Positions 42,874-52,263 of a stretch of DNA of 64,000 nucleotides are shown piece after piece (the stretch's first letter is position 1; each line of letters opens with the position of its first letter). Origin of the DNA: Clostridia bacterium (GTDB lineage Bacteria > Bacillota > Clostridia > Oscillospirales > Acutalibacteraceae). The notes below the pieces were generated by a model. It did no database searches. It was not told the origin of the DNA and saw nothing but the letters and a program-made list of their open reading frames with translations. Both the position numbers and the translations under genes were made by a program. Location: assembly GCA_017442225.1 (NCBI GenBank), contig JAFSAR010000002.1:1-64000 (forward strand), read 5' to 3'.

Positions 42874-43620
42874 TTAAGACCATCTTCTCTTTTCGAGCGA
42901 GCGTTCGGTTAAGAATATAAACGCTACCGTAATACTTATAAAGTAAACGACGTCCTTAACTGAAAACGCCTGATTGCCAAAGCTGTCAAGCACTGCTAAA
43001 AAGTTCATTCCGCCGACAAAATCTGCAAATCTTTCAACAATCCATGCCCACACCTTTGTGTACCAGGTGGTTGCAGATGGAGCGGTAATACCGTTTGCAA
43101 GTCCGCCCGAAATCATAATAAATACGTTTACAACAAGAGTAAAAATAATTGACGTGATAGGGCTTTCGGTAAGGGATGAAACAAACATACCGATTGCAAT
43201 CAGAGCCGCGCCGAAAAGCAGAATACCTACAAGCGCATATATGTAGTAGAAAAGATTAACTGATACGTAGGCTGAAACAATTATCTGATAAATAATTGTG
43301 GGCGCAAAGCCTAAAGCGTAAAGCACGAATGCTGCAAAAAATTTACCCAGAACTATGTTTATCAGCTTGACGGGTGCGGTAAACAGCACCTGATCGGTTT
43401 TGGTACGGCGCTCATCGCTGAACAGTCGCATTGTTATGGCAGGTACAACAATAAGCAAAATTTGGGCTATACCAAGAACGGCATATTCAACATAAGGCGC
43501 GCCCATGCTGTAATAGCCTGAGAACAGGTAGCCTAAAAGGAAATAAAATATAGCGAGAATAACAAAGCCCAGTGGGTTTGTAAAATATGATTTAAATTCG
43601 CGTTTAAATACGGCCAGCAT
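42874..43620 (-). CDS. ABC-2 type permease (GldF-like)
   Basis: 248 residues with six membrane segments. It starts MLAVFKREFKSYFTNPLGFV, typical of ABC-2/GldF permeases, and contains RLFSDERRTKTDQVLFTAPV, the cytoplasmic loop that contacts the ATPase. Its start codon overlaps the ATPase stop by one base. The substrate is unknown. Confidence 0.88.
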   Translation of the reverse strand: MLAVFKREFKSYFTNPLGFVILAIFYFLLGYLFSGYYSMGAPYVEYAVLGIAQILLIVVPAITMRLFSDERRTKTDQVLFTAPVKLINIVLGKFFAAFVLYALGFAPTIIYQIIVSAYVSVNLFYYIYALVGILLFGAALIAIGMFVSSLTESPITSIIFTLVVNVFIMISGGLANGITAPSATTWYTKVWAWIVERFADFVGGMNFLAVLDSFGNQAFSVKDVVYFISITVAFIFLTERSLEKRRWS

Positions 43621-44672
43621 TACTGTTCACCCTCCTCTACGGTAATTTCTTCGGGCATTTCTATTATAATGCCTTCTTCCTCGTTGGAAACATCTTCTTC
43701 AATTTTGTCAAGACCAAGCATTCTGCGCGCTTCGTCGTTGTTGGGCGCTTGTGTCAGCTTGAGGAATATCTGCTCAAGCGTCAGTCTGCTGCTTGTAAGT
43801 GACAGCAGCTGCTTTTTACGCTCGGCAACTCGGCTTGAAATGCCTGCGCGCACGTCGGCGCCGTCTTCGGGTATAATTTCAAAGTCGTAAGCGCCTGTTT
43901 CTTTTTTACCGAGAGCGGTAACATCTTTGACACCCTTAACGGATTTAAGAGCCGCCAGCATATCGCGCTCGTCACAGATAACGCGAGCAACGAGTGAGTG
44001 ATCGGTTGAAAGCTTTTCCGAAAGGTTGTCCTGTAGGTCGTCGGCAATAATTTCACCGTAGTTTATAATTATAATACGGTCGCAAACAGCCTGAATTTCA
44101 GAAAGTATATGTGATGATAAGATAATGGTATGATTCTTACCGAGTCGTGTTATAAGGTTGCGTATCTCGATAATCTGCTGCGGGTCAAGACCAACGGTAG
44201 GCTCGTCAAGAATAAGCACGTCGGGGTTGCCGATAAGCGCTTGTGCAAAGCCAACACGCTGACGGTAACCTTTTGAAAGATTTTTGATAAGCCTGTTCTG
44301 CACGTGGTCAATACGCACAAGACGCATAATTTCATCAATATGAGGCTTCTTTGGAAACTTAACTTTTTTAAGGTCGTATACAAAGTTAAGATACTCGCGC
44401 ACCTTCATATCGGTATAAAGGGGTGGCAATTCGGGCAAATAGCCTATGCGGCGCTTTGCCTCTTCGGGATTTTCGGCAACGTCAAAGCCGTCGATGGTAA
44501 CCTTGCCCTGAGTGAGCGAAAGGTAGCCTGTAAGGATGTTCATTATTGTAGATTTACCTGCGCCGTTAGGACCAAGGAAGCCTACAACCTCACCCTTGCT
44601 GATTGAAAAGCTGACGTTTTCGACAGCGAGGTATGTACCGTACCTTTTACTAAGGCCTGTAACTTCAATCAT
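43620..44672 (-). CDS. ABC transporter ATP-binding protein (GldA/NatA-like)
   Basis: 350 residues. Walker A GFLGPNGAGKSTIMN, the LSKGYRQRVGFAQALIGNPD signature, Walker B VLILDEPTVGLDP and the H-loop SSHILSE are all intact. A C-terminal extension (about 230-350) ends in an acidic tail. First gene of the four-gene operon; AAAGGAGAAGT precedes the ATG. Confidence 0.93.
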   Translation of the reverse strand: MIEVTGLSKRYGTYLAVENVSFSISKGEVVGFLGPNGAGKSTIMNILTGYLSLTQGKVTIDGFDVAENPEEAKRRIGYLPELPPLYTDMKVREYLNFVYDLKKVKFPKKPHIDEIMRLVRIDHVQNRLIKNLSKGYRQRVGFAQALIGNPDVLILDEPTVGLDPQQIIEIRNLITRLGKNHTIILSSHILSEIQAVCDRIIIINYGEIIADDLQDNLSEKLSTDHSLVARVICDERDMLAALKSVKGVKDVTALGKKETGAYDFEIIPEDGADVRAGISSRVAERKKQLLSLTSSRLTLEQIFLKLTQAPNNDEARRMLGLDKIEEDVSNEEEGIIIEMPEEITVEEGEQ

Positions 44673-44865
44673 TTTTACTTCTCCTTTGTAACAAAGTTTT
44701 TCAATATAATCTTATCAAACAAATTCATAAAATTTGTAAATAAAATGTTAAAATAGCAGTATAAAATATATAATATTATACAACTTATGTATTATACAAT
44801 ATATAGCGTTAATATTCAAGAAAAAATTTTGTGTTGATATAACACAGGCATTTTGCAAATATCGG

Positions 44866-44894
44866 TTGCAAAAAATGTAAAATTGTGATATTAT
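44866..44894 (+). promoter_or_regulatory. promoter of the endonuclease I gene
   Basis: TTGCAA (44866-44871), 17 bp, TATTAT (44889-44894). The remaining sequence between 44673 and 44865 is A/T-rich and shows no gene. Confidence 0.62.
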
Positions 44895-44933
44895 ATCTTA
44901 ATGTAGAACAAGTCGAAAAAGGGAGACGTAACT

Positions 44934-46481
44934 ATGAAAACTGTAACAAGACATTATATTAGTCTGATGCTGACGGTTGTAATGTGCATCGGTATGATAT
45001 TTGGCATAAACGTTACTGCGTATGCTGATAACGTTGATTATGTTAAAAATGGAAAATACATATACAATTGGGGTAACAGAGAAGAAGTTGCCACCTTTTT
45101 GTCGCAAAATGCGATTGCGTTTTATGAGGATAGCAATACTTCTTATGCAGAACTTGCGGCACTTAGTGGTAGTAGTATTGAGAGCAGCGTGTCTTCCAGT
45201 GAATTGTATAAAGAATTGCAAAATTTGATGAAATCTAATCAAAACTATCAGACAAGCTATGATGCAACAAAAAACTTGTTTCAATATACTGACTGTCAAA
45301 ACAGTGGTAAAAACAGCAAGAAGATATCGTCATTTTATTCCGGCAAGGAAGTTGGGCCTGCTTGGGTTTCGGGTGGCAATGAATGGAATCGCGAACACAC
45401 TTGGCCTAACAGCAAGGGCAATATGGCAGGTAACGGCGAAAATGATATAATGATGTTAAGACCAACTGCATCAAGTGAAAATGGTAGCCGTGGTAACACT
45501 GCTTATGGTAAGAGTAACGGTTACTATAACCCCAATAATGAATCGGGCGGTAAACACGATTTACGTGGCGACGTAGCAAGAATAATGCTTTATGTATATG
45601 TTCGCTGGAATTGCACAAAGGCAAGTAATAACGATGGCAATTGGTATTCAATATTTGGCACAAAGGGCGTTATAGAAAGTCCTGATGTTATGCTTGAGTG
45701 GATAGAGGAAGACCCTGTTGACACGTGGGAGCTCGGACGTAACGACTCTGTAGAATCTATCACAGGCACGCGTAACGTATTTGTAGACTATCCCGAGCTT
45801 GCGTTCGTTTTATTCGGCGAACAGGTGCCAAGCAATTATACAACCCCATCAGGCAATGCAAAAAACGGTACAACACCTGCACCAACACCTACTCCTGATA
45901 ACAGTAATCAGAACAACACACAAAACAACAATCAAAACAACACACAGAACAATACTCAGAATAATACCCAAAACAACAGTCAGAATAATACCCAAAACAA
46001 TACCCAAACCAATTCTTCAACCGTTTCAAACGCTTGCGGTCACGCAAAAGCATACAAGGTAGCAGCCGAAGAGCCAAGATGCGAGTCGGAGGGTTATACC
46101 GAGGGTAGATACTGTCCCGATTGTAAGAGATATATCAGCGGACATAAGGCAGTTGACGCTACAGGCCACAGTTATGCGGGCGAATGCGATGCGTTTTGTG
46201 ACGTCTGCAATGCCACAAGAGAAATTGACGCTGAGCATACGCTTGACGATGACGGCAATTGCACAGTTTGCGGCGAAGTAGATATACAAAATCCCGACGC
46301 AAACGAAGAAATCGTTGAAAACACCGAGGATGAAATACAGGATGCCGACAGCAACGAGCAAGCAAGTGAAAAAGGCGGCTTTGCATGGTGGATTATCGTC
46401 GTTGTGGCGGTGGTTATAGTTGGCGCAGGCGCGGTTGTTATAGTGATATATCGCGACAAGATATGGCCTAAAGAAATTTAA
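44934..46481 (+). CDS. surface-anchored endonuclease I family nuclease
   Basis: 515 residues. A signal peptide (1-32, ending TAYADN) leads to an endonuclease I domain (about 60-295) with the beta-beta-alpha metal motif EWNREHTWPNSKG and LRGDVARIMLYVYVRW. A TPAPTPTPDN linker and a QNNTQNN-type asparagine-rich repeat (about 325-355) follow, then a Cys-rich region (about 365-450: CGHAKAYKV, RYCPDCKRYISG, CDAFCDVCNATRE, GNCTVCGEVD) resembling zinc ribbons, and a C-terminal membrane helix with a basic end. It should degrade extracellular DNA or RNA at the surface for nucleotide scavenging. AGGGAGACGTAACT precedes the ATG. Confidence 0.87.
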   Translation: MKTVTRHYISLMLTVVMCIGMIFGINVTAYADNVDYVKNGKYIYNWGNREEVATFLSQNAIAFYEDSNTSYAELAALSGSSIESSVSSSELYKELQNLMKSNQNYQTSYDATKNLFQYTDCQNSGKNSKKISSFYSGKEVGPAWVSGGNEWNREHTWPNSKGNMAGNGENDIMMLRPTASSENGSRGNTAYGKSNGYYNPNNESGGKHDLRGDVARIMLYVYVRWNCTKASNNDGNWYSIFGTKGVIESPDVMLEWIEEDPVDTWELGRNDSVESITGTRNVFVDYPELAFVLFGEQVPSNYTTPSGNAKNGTTPAPTPTPDNSNQNNTQNNNQNNTQNNTQNNTQNNSQNNTQNNTQTNSSTVSNACGHAKAYKVAAEEPRCESEGYTEGRYCPDCKRYISGHKAVDATGHSYAGECDAFCDVCNATREIDAEHTLDDDGNCTVCGEVDIQNPDANEEIVENTEDEIQDADSNEQASEKGGFAWWIIVVVAVVIVGAGAVVIVIYRDKIWPKEI

Positions 46482-46486
46482 ATATT

Positions 46487-46703
46487 GGGTCTGTCTCAAT
46501 AAGCGCAGACCAAAAGAAAAGTAAGACAAAATAAAAAAGTCTTGTTAAGCGAAAAACTTGACAAGACTTTTTTATTTAAAATGAGAAATCCTACGGATTT
46601 CAATATATGCTTTTCTTTATTAAGGCTTTTTCGGCACTTGGAGTACCTGTGTACGCCTATCGTGCCGAAGAAAAACCTTTCTGCATCTTATTGAGACAGC
46701 CCC
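46487..46703. mobile_element. MITE with GGGxCTGTCTCAATAAG terminal inverted repeats
   Basis: The ends GGGTCTGTCTCAATAAG (46487-46503) and CTTATTGAGACAGCCC (46687-46702) form 17-bp terminal inverted repeats with one difference, of the type found on IS1182-like transposons. The 217-bp interior holds no transposase, only two nested hairpins: a terminator at 46533-46573 and GGCTTTTTCGGCAC with its complement near 46624-46679. Any target duplication is not clear. Confidence 0.75.
46533..46573 (+). terminator. terminator inside the MITE, after endonuclease gene
   Basis: AAAAAAGTCTTGT (46533-46545) and ACAAGACTTTTTT (46561-46573) form 13-bp arms with a T run. The inserted element thus appears to supply transcription termination for the upstream gene. 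Confidence 0.75.
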
Positions 46704-46823
46704 CTTTTTATATACAAATATATTATTTTTTCTTGCAATTTATTATATTTATGCTACAATTTAATTGATAAATAATATTGGTATATTTTGATTGATTTGG
46801 TTAAATGTATGATTGATATTAAC

Positions 46824-46852
46824 TTGATTATGATTCCTATTGTTTATACAAT
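46824..46852 (+). promoter_or_regulatory. promoter of the alpha-galactosidase gene
   Basis: TTGATT (46824-46829), 17 bp, TACAAT (46847-46852), 45 bp before the ATG at 46898. Confidence 0.58.
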
Positions 46853-46897
46853 GATTTAGCCAACAATTAAGATAAGTGGTTGAAAAGGGGAGTAATT

Positions 46898-48919
46898 ATG
46901 TTTAAAGATTGTTACGCTTTTTATGATGAAAGTACCGCTACCGTGCGAGTTGGTAACAGCAAGGTAGAAAAGGTAATTGTTATAAACGGTAGCCGCATTC
47001 GTACCGAGTGTGTGCGTGATACTGCAAATGGTTTTGAGTGGTTGGGAGATTCGCTTTGGCAGCATTGTCCCGTGCTCAGCGCTGACGAAAAGCCGGAAAT
47101 CACCTTTGAAACCAAGATTGTCGAAAATCCATACATTATGAAACCTCATCTAAAGGCGGTTTTGTGTCTTAAGGGAAAAGAGGGTAGCGCTTGGTACGAG
47201 TATTTAATTTTCCCCGAAATTAGTTTTATATATAATCAAAACTTTGTATCAAAGCAGGGCAACATCGCTATTGTGGAAGAAACTGCTGTAAAAGCGGGAC
47301 CTACCGGTATTGAAGAAGAGCAAAACAAAGTGGCGGTAAATGACTCTACCGATTTTGATATTCTTGACAGTATACCAATGGCTAACCGACACTTGAGCGT
47401 TGAGTCTTATAAGCTTTATGATAAAACCGACTATAACGATATGCTTGTTGAAAAGCAAAATGCAAGTGTTTATTCTTTTAGAAATGGTGAGCTTTATCGC
47501 GAGGGTAACGTCTTTTGCATAAATGATTATACCAGTGATAATTCAATTATGATGATTAAACATTCGCCTACCGAAAGCTCGGCGCTTAATCGCAAAAACA
47601 AAGATTTTTTTATGCAGGGTAATGTATATGCCACACTTTACGGTACGGGTATTGATTTTAACAATATGCCAGACGGCAAGGTGCCATACTATGCTTCAGC
47701 TGTGGGTGTAGGCAGAACTGTTGACATACAGGATGAATATTGGCGTTATAACACCGCATTTTGTACTGACGACCCGCGCAGAGCGCTATTTTGTATGTCA
47801 AACACATGGGGTGACAGAAGTCAGGATATGGCTGTTTGCGAGTCGTTTATGCTGAAAGAGCTTGACCGCGCGCACCAGATGGGCGTTGATATTGTTCAAA
47901 TTGATGATGGTTGGCTTACGGGAATCACTGCTAACTCACTTCGTAAAAAAGGCGGCGTTTGGGAAGGTTTTTATGCCGACGACAGCGACTTTTGGAAGGT
48001 TAATGCCGAAAGATTTCCTAACGGACTTGAGCCTGTTGTAGAAAAAGCAAAAAGCTTAGGTATTGAGATGGGTCTTTGGTTTGGCCCTGATTCATCAAAT
48101 GATTTTGAAAATTATGAAAAAGATATTGAAACTTTAATGCACTTTTACAATACCTATGGAATTCGTTACTTTAAGCTTGACGGTGTTAAAATTCGTAGTA
48201 AGCTTGGAGAAATGCGTTTTATAAAGATGCTCGAGGAGCTTACCAACCGTACAAAAGGTGATATGCGATTTAATCTTGACGTAACTGCCGAGGACCGTTT
48301 TGGCTATATGTATCAATCACAGTTTGGTACTCTTTTTGTAGAAAATCGCTACACCGATTATGTTAATTATTTCCCGCATAACACCTTTAAAAACGTGTGG
48401 AATTTAGCCCGCGTTGTACCAACCCGTCGTTTGCAGATGGAGTTGCTTAACACAAGACGTAATACCGAAAAATACGAGGGAGTGTTGTTTGCGCCTAATT
48501 CATACAGTCCTGATTATCTGTTTGCGACTGTTATGGTTGCAAATCCGCTCTTCTGGATGGAAATGACCAATCTTGATGATGAGGATGCTAAAGTGTTGTC
48601 TCAAATTTCATCGGTTTATAAAAACTATAAAAAAGAATTGTTCAACTCACGTGTAATTCCTATTGGTTTGATGCCAAACGGTATGACCTTTTCAGGTTAT
48701 GCCTGCAAGAATATGGAGGATAAATCATATAATTTAATTTTGTTCCGTGAGGCGACAGAGCAAGACACCTATACATATAAACTACCTGCAGATTTAGATA
48801 ATTTAAATATGGAAATTATCTATCAAAGCGCGCCTGCCAACGTTGCAATAAACGGTGACAGCGTGACTGTGAAATTTTCAGACAAAAGAAGCTTTGTTTG
48901 GGTAAGAGTAGGGAAATAA
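46898..48919 (+). CDS. GH36-type alpha-galactosidase
   Basis: 673 residues, no signal peptide, so cytoplasmic. Clan D catalytic motifs are present: VDIVQIDDGWLTG (about residue 335), GIEMGLWFGPDSSND, RYFKLDGVKI (the nucleophile Asp, about 430) and the VENRYTDYVNYFPHNTF region with the probable acid/base Asp. The N-terminal beta-supersandwich is shorter than in AgaA-type GH36. It is likely to release terminal alpha-galactose from raffinose-type or other oligosaccharides after uptake, though a related GH36 specificity is possible. I chose the ATG at 46898 behind AAGGGGAG. Confidence 0.83.
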   Translation: MFKDCYAFYDESTATVRVGNSKVEKVIVINGSRIRTECVRDTANGFEWLGDSLWQHCPVLSADEKPEITFETKIVENPYIMKPHLKAVLCLKGKEGSAWYEYLIFPEISFIYNQNFVSKQGNIAIVEETAVKAGPTGIEEEQNKVAVNDSTDFDILDSIPMANRHLSVESYKLYDKTDYNDMLVEKQNASVYSFRNGELYREGNVFCINDYTSDNSIMMIKHSPTESSALNRKNKDFFMQGNVYATLYGTGIDFNNMPDGKVPYYASAVGVGRTVDIQDEYWRYNTAFCTDDPRRALFCMSNTWGDRSQDMAVCESFMLKELDRAHQMGVDIVQIDDGWLTGITANSLRKKGGVWEGFYADDSDFWKVNAERFPNGLEPVVEKAKSLGIEMGLWFGPDSSNDFENYEKDIETLMHFYNTYGIRYFKLDGVKIRSKLGEMRFIKMLEELTNRTKGDMRFNLDVTAEDRFGYMYQSQFGTLFVENRYTDYVNYFPHNTFKNVWNLARVVPTRRLQMELLNTRRNTEKYEGVLFAPNSYSPDYLFATVMVANPLFWMEMTNLDDEDAKVLSQISSVYKNYKKELFNSRVIPIGLMPNGMTFSGYACKNMEDKSYNLILFREATEQDTYTYKLPADLDNLNMEIIYQSAPANVAINGDSVTVKFSDKRSFVWVRVGK

Positions 48920-48941
48920 AAGTTACTAATAAGGTGAAAAT

Positions 48942-49289
48942 ATGTCTAAATTGCTTGAAGAAATAAAACACAGTGTGGATGTTACTATTCCTGAAGCGGA
49001 AGACTTAAATAGTATGACACACCCAAAAATTGACTACACTTTACTTGTTTTGCGTAATGTGTTTGTGCTTGCGGCTGCAATATTGTTTTTACTGTCATTT
49101 TTCTTGCATGGCGCGTACAACCTACTAAAAGCAGTCGGTTATTTTAGCGGCGCGATAGCGTATGTATTCGAGTGTTTGGCGGCAACCGATTGTTTTAAGG
49201 GCAAGGTTGACCACCACGAAATGTTTATGGTTTATTGCTTTGGACCGCTTTATTTACTTATGGGTCTTAACTATATTTTATGGCATTAA
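48942..49289 (+). CDS. small three-helix membrane protein, function unknown
   Basis: 115 residues. A polar N terminus (1-40) is followed by three hydrophobic segments (NVFVLAAAILFLLSFFLHG, VGYFSGAIAYVFECLA, MVYCFGPLYLLMGLNYIL). No family is recognised. It is 22 bp after the alpha-galactosidase gene and overlaps no ribosome site of the next gene, so the three are probably one transcript. Confidence 0.65.
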   Translation: MSKLLEEIKHSVDVTIPEAEDLNSMTHPKIDYTLLVLRNVFVLAAAILFLLSFFLHGAYNLLKAVGYFSGAIAYVFECLAATDCFKGKVDHHEMFMVYCFGPLYLLMGLNYILWH

Positions 49290-49300
49290 TGGTGATATTT

Positions 49301-50473
49301 ATGAAATTTGAAAACTTGAAAAAATATATGGAAGAGCTTGTAAGCGATCCGCTAAGACCAAGTGTCGATGTGATTGTATACCGCGAACACGAGCTTTTGT
49401 TTCGCTATTTTAAAGGAGTTATGGATGTCGAAAACGGCGGTGAAATCAAGGGAGACGAGTTATATTTTATATACTCTATGACCAAAATGATTACCTGTTG
49501 TTGCGCATTACAGATGTTAGAACAGGGTAAATACAATCTTGATGACCCTATATCAAAATATTTGCCTGAATATAAAAAAATGAAAATCACCACCGATGCT
49601 CTCAATACCGAAAATGCCGCAAAAATTGCAAGTGGCGCGGTTATCGGAGAGGATATCAGTAGCAGTGACGACGGTTTTGCAAAAACGCCAATCACCGTAA
49701 GGCATCTTTTTACAATGACGGCAGGGCTTGACTACAGCCTTTATTGCCCTGAAATTCAAGATGCAATAGCGGCAGGCAAAACCACAACACGAGAATTAGT
49801 ACGCGCTATGGCAGATAAAACACTTGGCTTTGAACCTGGCACACGCTTCAGATACAGCCTTTGTCATGATGTGTTAGGCGCTTTGATAGAGATATGGTCG
49901 GGTCAAAGTCTTGGTGATTATATGAAGCAGAATATTTTTGATCCGCTTGGTATGAAAAATACATTTTTCGGACTTCCTAAAGACACTTCAAAAATGCCGA
50001 CGCTCTACTCAAAGTATGAAAATCAAGACTTTAAAAAGCAACCTCTTGTTTGTGTATATAATTTATCTCCGCAATACCAAAGCGGCGGCGCAGGACTTAC
50101 CTCCTGTACCGAAGACTACGCACTGTTTTTGGATGCAGTTGCCTGCGGCGGCATAGGAAAAAGCGGAAACCGCATTTTGAAAGAGGAAACGGTGAGTTTA
50201 TGGAAAACCAATCAGTTGAGCGGTGCGGCAGCAGACGATTTTGACCAAATGCGTCGAGGCTATGGCTATGGACTTGGTTTGCGTACACATATTGATCCTG
50301 TGCGTAGCGGTACTCTAAGCCCTGTAGGTGAGTTTGGTTGGGACGGTGCGGCAGGCTCATTTTCGATGGTGGACCCCGTAAATAAAATCTCACTTACGTA
50401 TTTCCAAAATGTTTTGGGGTACAATCCCGACCAAACAAAAATACGAAATGCGCTTTATAAGGATTTAGGATAA
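49301..50473 (+). CDS. beta-lactamase-fold serine hydrolase (class C/esterase type)
   Basis: 390 residues, no signal peptide. The SxxK catalytic motif is SMTK (about residue 60), the YxN-like position reads YSLCHD (about 190), and the third motif is FGWDGAAGS near the C terminus, as in EstB-like esterases and penicillin-binding-like hydrolases. The substrate is unknown; the missing Asn in the second motif argues for an esterase rather than a beta-lactamase. The ATG at 49301 has GGTGAT before it. Confidence 0.85.
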   Translation: MKFENLKKYMEELVSDPLRPSVDVIVYREHELLFRYFKGVMDVENGGEIKGDELYFIYSMTKMITCCCALQMLEQGKYNLDDPISKYLPEYKKMKITTDALNTENAAKIASGAVIGEDISSSDDGFAKTPITVRHLFTMTAGLDYSLYCPEIQDAIAAGKTTTRELVRAMADKTLGFEPGTRFRYSLCHDVLGALIEIWSGQSLGDYMKQNIFDPLGMKNTFFGLPKDTSKMPTLYSKYENQDFKKQPLVCVYNLSPQYQSGGAGLTSCTEDYALFLDAVACGGIGKSGNRILKEETVSLWKTNQLSGAAADDFDQMRRGYGYGLGLRTHIDPVRSGTLSPVGEFGWDGAAGSFSMVDPVNKISLTYFQNVLGYNPDQTKIRNALYKDLG

Positions 50474-50579
50474 AAATTATTAGCTCGCAAATAATATTAG
50501 GCAGTTGATTTCTGGTTTTATGATGATGTTTTGGCTCTTTGTCAATAGTTGGGGAAAAGAGTTAAAATGAAAAAATATA

Positions 50580-50607
50580 CAAGCAGTCGCAATTAAGCGG
50601 CTGCTTG
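50580..50607. terminator. terminator between serine hydrolase and DUF1846 genes
   Basis: CAAGCAGTCGC (50580-50590) and GCGGCTGCTTG (50597-50607) form an 11-bp stem with one G.T, followed by TTACTTTTTT. The convergent DUF1846 gene ends 9 bp further on. Confidence 0.8.
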
Positions 50608-50615
50608 TTACTTTT

Positions 50616-52100
50616 TTATGCATGATATAATTTTTTGGTCTGATATTTTGGTTCGCAGGTGAGGTTTACGCCAAGCTTTTTAAAGGTCTGCTCGTCCACG
50701 CGGGAAAGAATAACGCTTGAGTGCACCTCAAGTCCTTTAAGTTTATCTACTTGGTCGAGCGCTATCTTTGCTTTTTCGTCGGTTGCGGCGCAAATTGAGA
50801 GCGCGATTAAGATTTCATCAATGTGCATTCGGGGGTTATGATTGCCAAGTACTTGTGTTTTCATTTCCTGAATAGGCTCGATAACGGTGGGGGAGAGCAA
50901 TAAGATGTCGTCGGATATGCCACCAAGCTCTTTAAGAGTATTTAAAAGCATAGCCGAGCTCGCACCGAGAAGTGATGAGGTTTTGCCTGTGATAATTCTG
51001 CCGTCGGGGAGCTCGATTGCGGCGGCGGGGCCGCCGGTCTCCTCTGCCTTATCAATCGCTGCCTGCGCTACGGGGCGATCCTTTATGGAGATGCCAAGTT
51101 GATTCATAAGAAGCTCAATCTTGGTAACCTCGCTTTTCTCACCTAGTCCCTGACGCAAGTTACAACTCGCCTGATAATAACGGCGGATAATTTCCTGCTT
51201 TGCGGCGTCACTTACCGCGTTATCGTCACTTATGGCGCAACCAGCCATATTAACGCCCATATCGGTAGGACTTTTATACGGCGACTCGCCTAAAATACGT
51301 TCCATAATAGCGTTAAGCACGGGAAAAATTTCAACATCACGGTTATAATTCACTGTGGTCTCACCGTACGCTTCAAGGTGAAATGGGTCTATCATATTAA
51401 CGTCGCTAAGGTCTGCCGTTGCGGCTTCATAAGCCACATTTACGGGGTGCTTTAACGGGATATTCCATATCGGAAATGTTTCAAACTTTGCGTAGCCTGC
51501 CTTTATACCGCGCTTATGGTCCTGATAAAGTTGAGAAAGGCAGGTTGCCATTTTACCGCTTCCGGGACCTGGGGCGGTTACCACAACGAGATGTCTTTCG
51601 GTTTCAATATAATCATTTCTGCCAAAACCGTCGTCACTAACAATTAGCGGAATATCTGACGGATAGTCTTTTATAGGGTAGTGACGATAGGACTTAATAC
51701 CCAAGGCTTTAAGTCGGTTTTCAAAGGCGATGGCAAGGGGTTGTCCTGTAAAACAGGTGATAACAACGCTGCCTACATAAAGACCTATATCGCGGAAGGC
51801 GTCAATAAGGCGTAGGGTATCAAGGTCGTAGGTGATACCAAGGTCGCCGCGGCGCTTGTTTTTTTCAATTGCATCGGCGTTTATAACAATAACGATTTCG
51901 GCTTCATCCTTAAGTTCCAAAAGCATTTTAACCTTAGAATCAGGTTTAAATCCGGGTAAAACGCGCGACGCGTGATAATCGTCAAACAATTTGCCGCCAA
52001 ATTCCATATAAAGCTTACCGCCAAACATACCTATACGGTCACGGATATTCTGTGACTGAAGCGCGATATATTTGTCGTTATCAAATCCGATTTTTGCCAT
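50616..52100 (-). CDS. DUF1846 family protein
   Basis: 494 residues, the normal length of the family. It starts MAKIGFDNDKYIALQSQNIR, with typical segments FGGKLFDDYHASRVLPGF, VVTAPGPGSGKMATCLSQLY (a nucleotide-binding-like loop) and NMAGCAISDDNAV. The fold is known from structural genomics but the reaction is not established; it is widespread in Firmicutes. I chose the ATG at 52100 behind GGGGAGG; the longer frame upstream has no support. Divergent promoters separate it from miaB. Confidence 0.9.
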   Translation of the reverse strand: MAKIGFDNDKYIALQSQNIRDRIGMFGGKLYMEFGGKLFDDYHASRVLPGFKPDSKVKMLLELKDEAEIVIVINADAIEKNKRRGDLGITYDLDTLRLIDAFRDIGLYVGSVVITCFTGQPLAIAFENRLKALGIKSYRHYPIKDYPSDIPLIVSDDGFGRNDYIETERHLVVVTAPGPGSGKMATCLSQLYQDHKRGIKAGYAKFETFPIWNIPLKHPVNVAYEAATADLSDVNMIDPFHLEAYGETTVNYNRDVEIFPVLNAIMERILGESPYKSPTDMGVNMAGCAISDDNAVSDAAKQEIIRRYYQASCNLRQGLGEKSEVTKIELLMNQLGISIKDRPVAQAAIDKAEETGGPAAAIELPDGRIITGKTSSLLGASSAMLLNTLKELGGISDDILLLSPTVIEPIQEMKTQVLGNHNPRMHIDEILIALSICAATDEKAKIALDQVDKLKGLEVHSSVILSRVDEQTFKKLGVNLTCEPKYQTKKLYHA

Positions 52101-52140
52101 AGCCGATACCTCCCCAAACGAAAAACAAAAATACACACTT

Positions 52141-52169
52141 AGTATATCAAAATATATTCTTTCTTGCAA
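52141..52169 (-). promoter_or_regulatory. promoter of the DUF1846 gene
   Basis: Minus strand: TTGCAA (52164-52169), 17 bp, TATACT (52141-52146). Confidence 0.65.
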
Positions 52170-52202
52170 GAAAATTTTTATATTTTTGCAACAATATATT
52201 TC

Positions 52203-52231
52203 TTGCTTTAAATAGATATTTATAGTATAAT
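52203..52231 (+). promoter_or_regulatory. promoter of miaB
   Basis: TTGCTT (52203-52208), 17 bp, perfect TATAAT (52226-52231), 32 bp before the GTG start of miaB. Confidence 0.68.
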
Positions 52232-52263
52232 ATTATAGATTATCCGATACAGAGGTTTTACAA

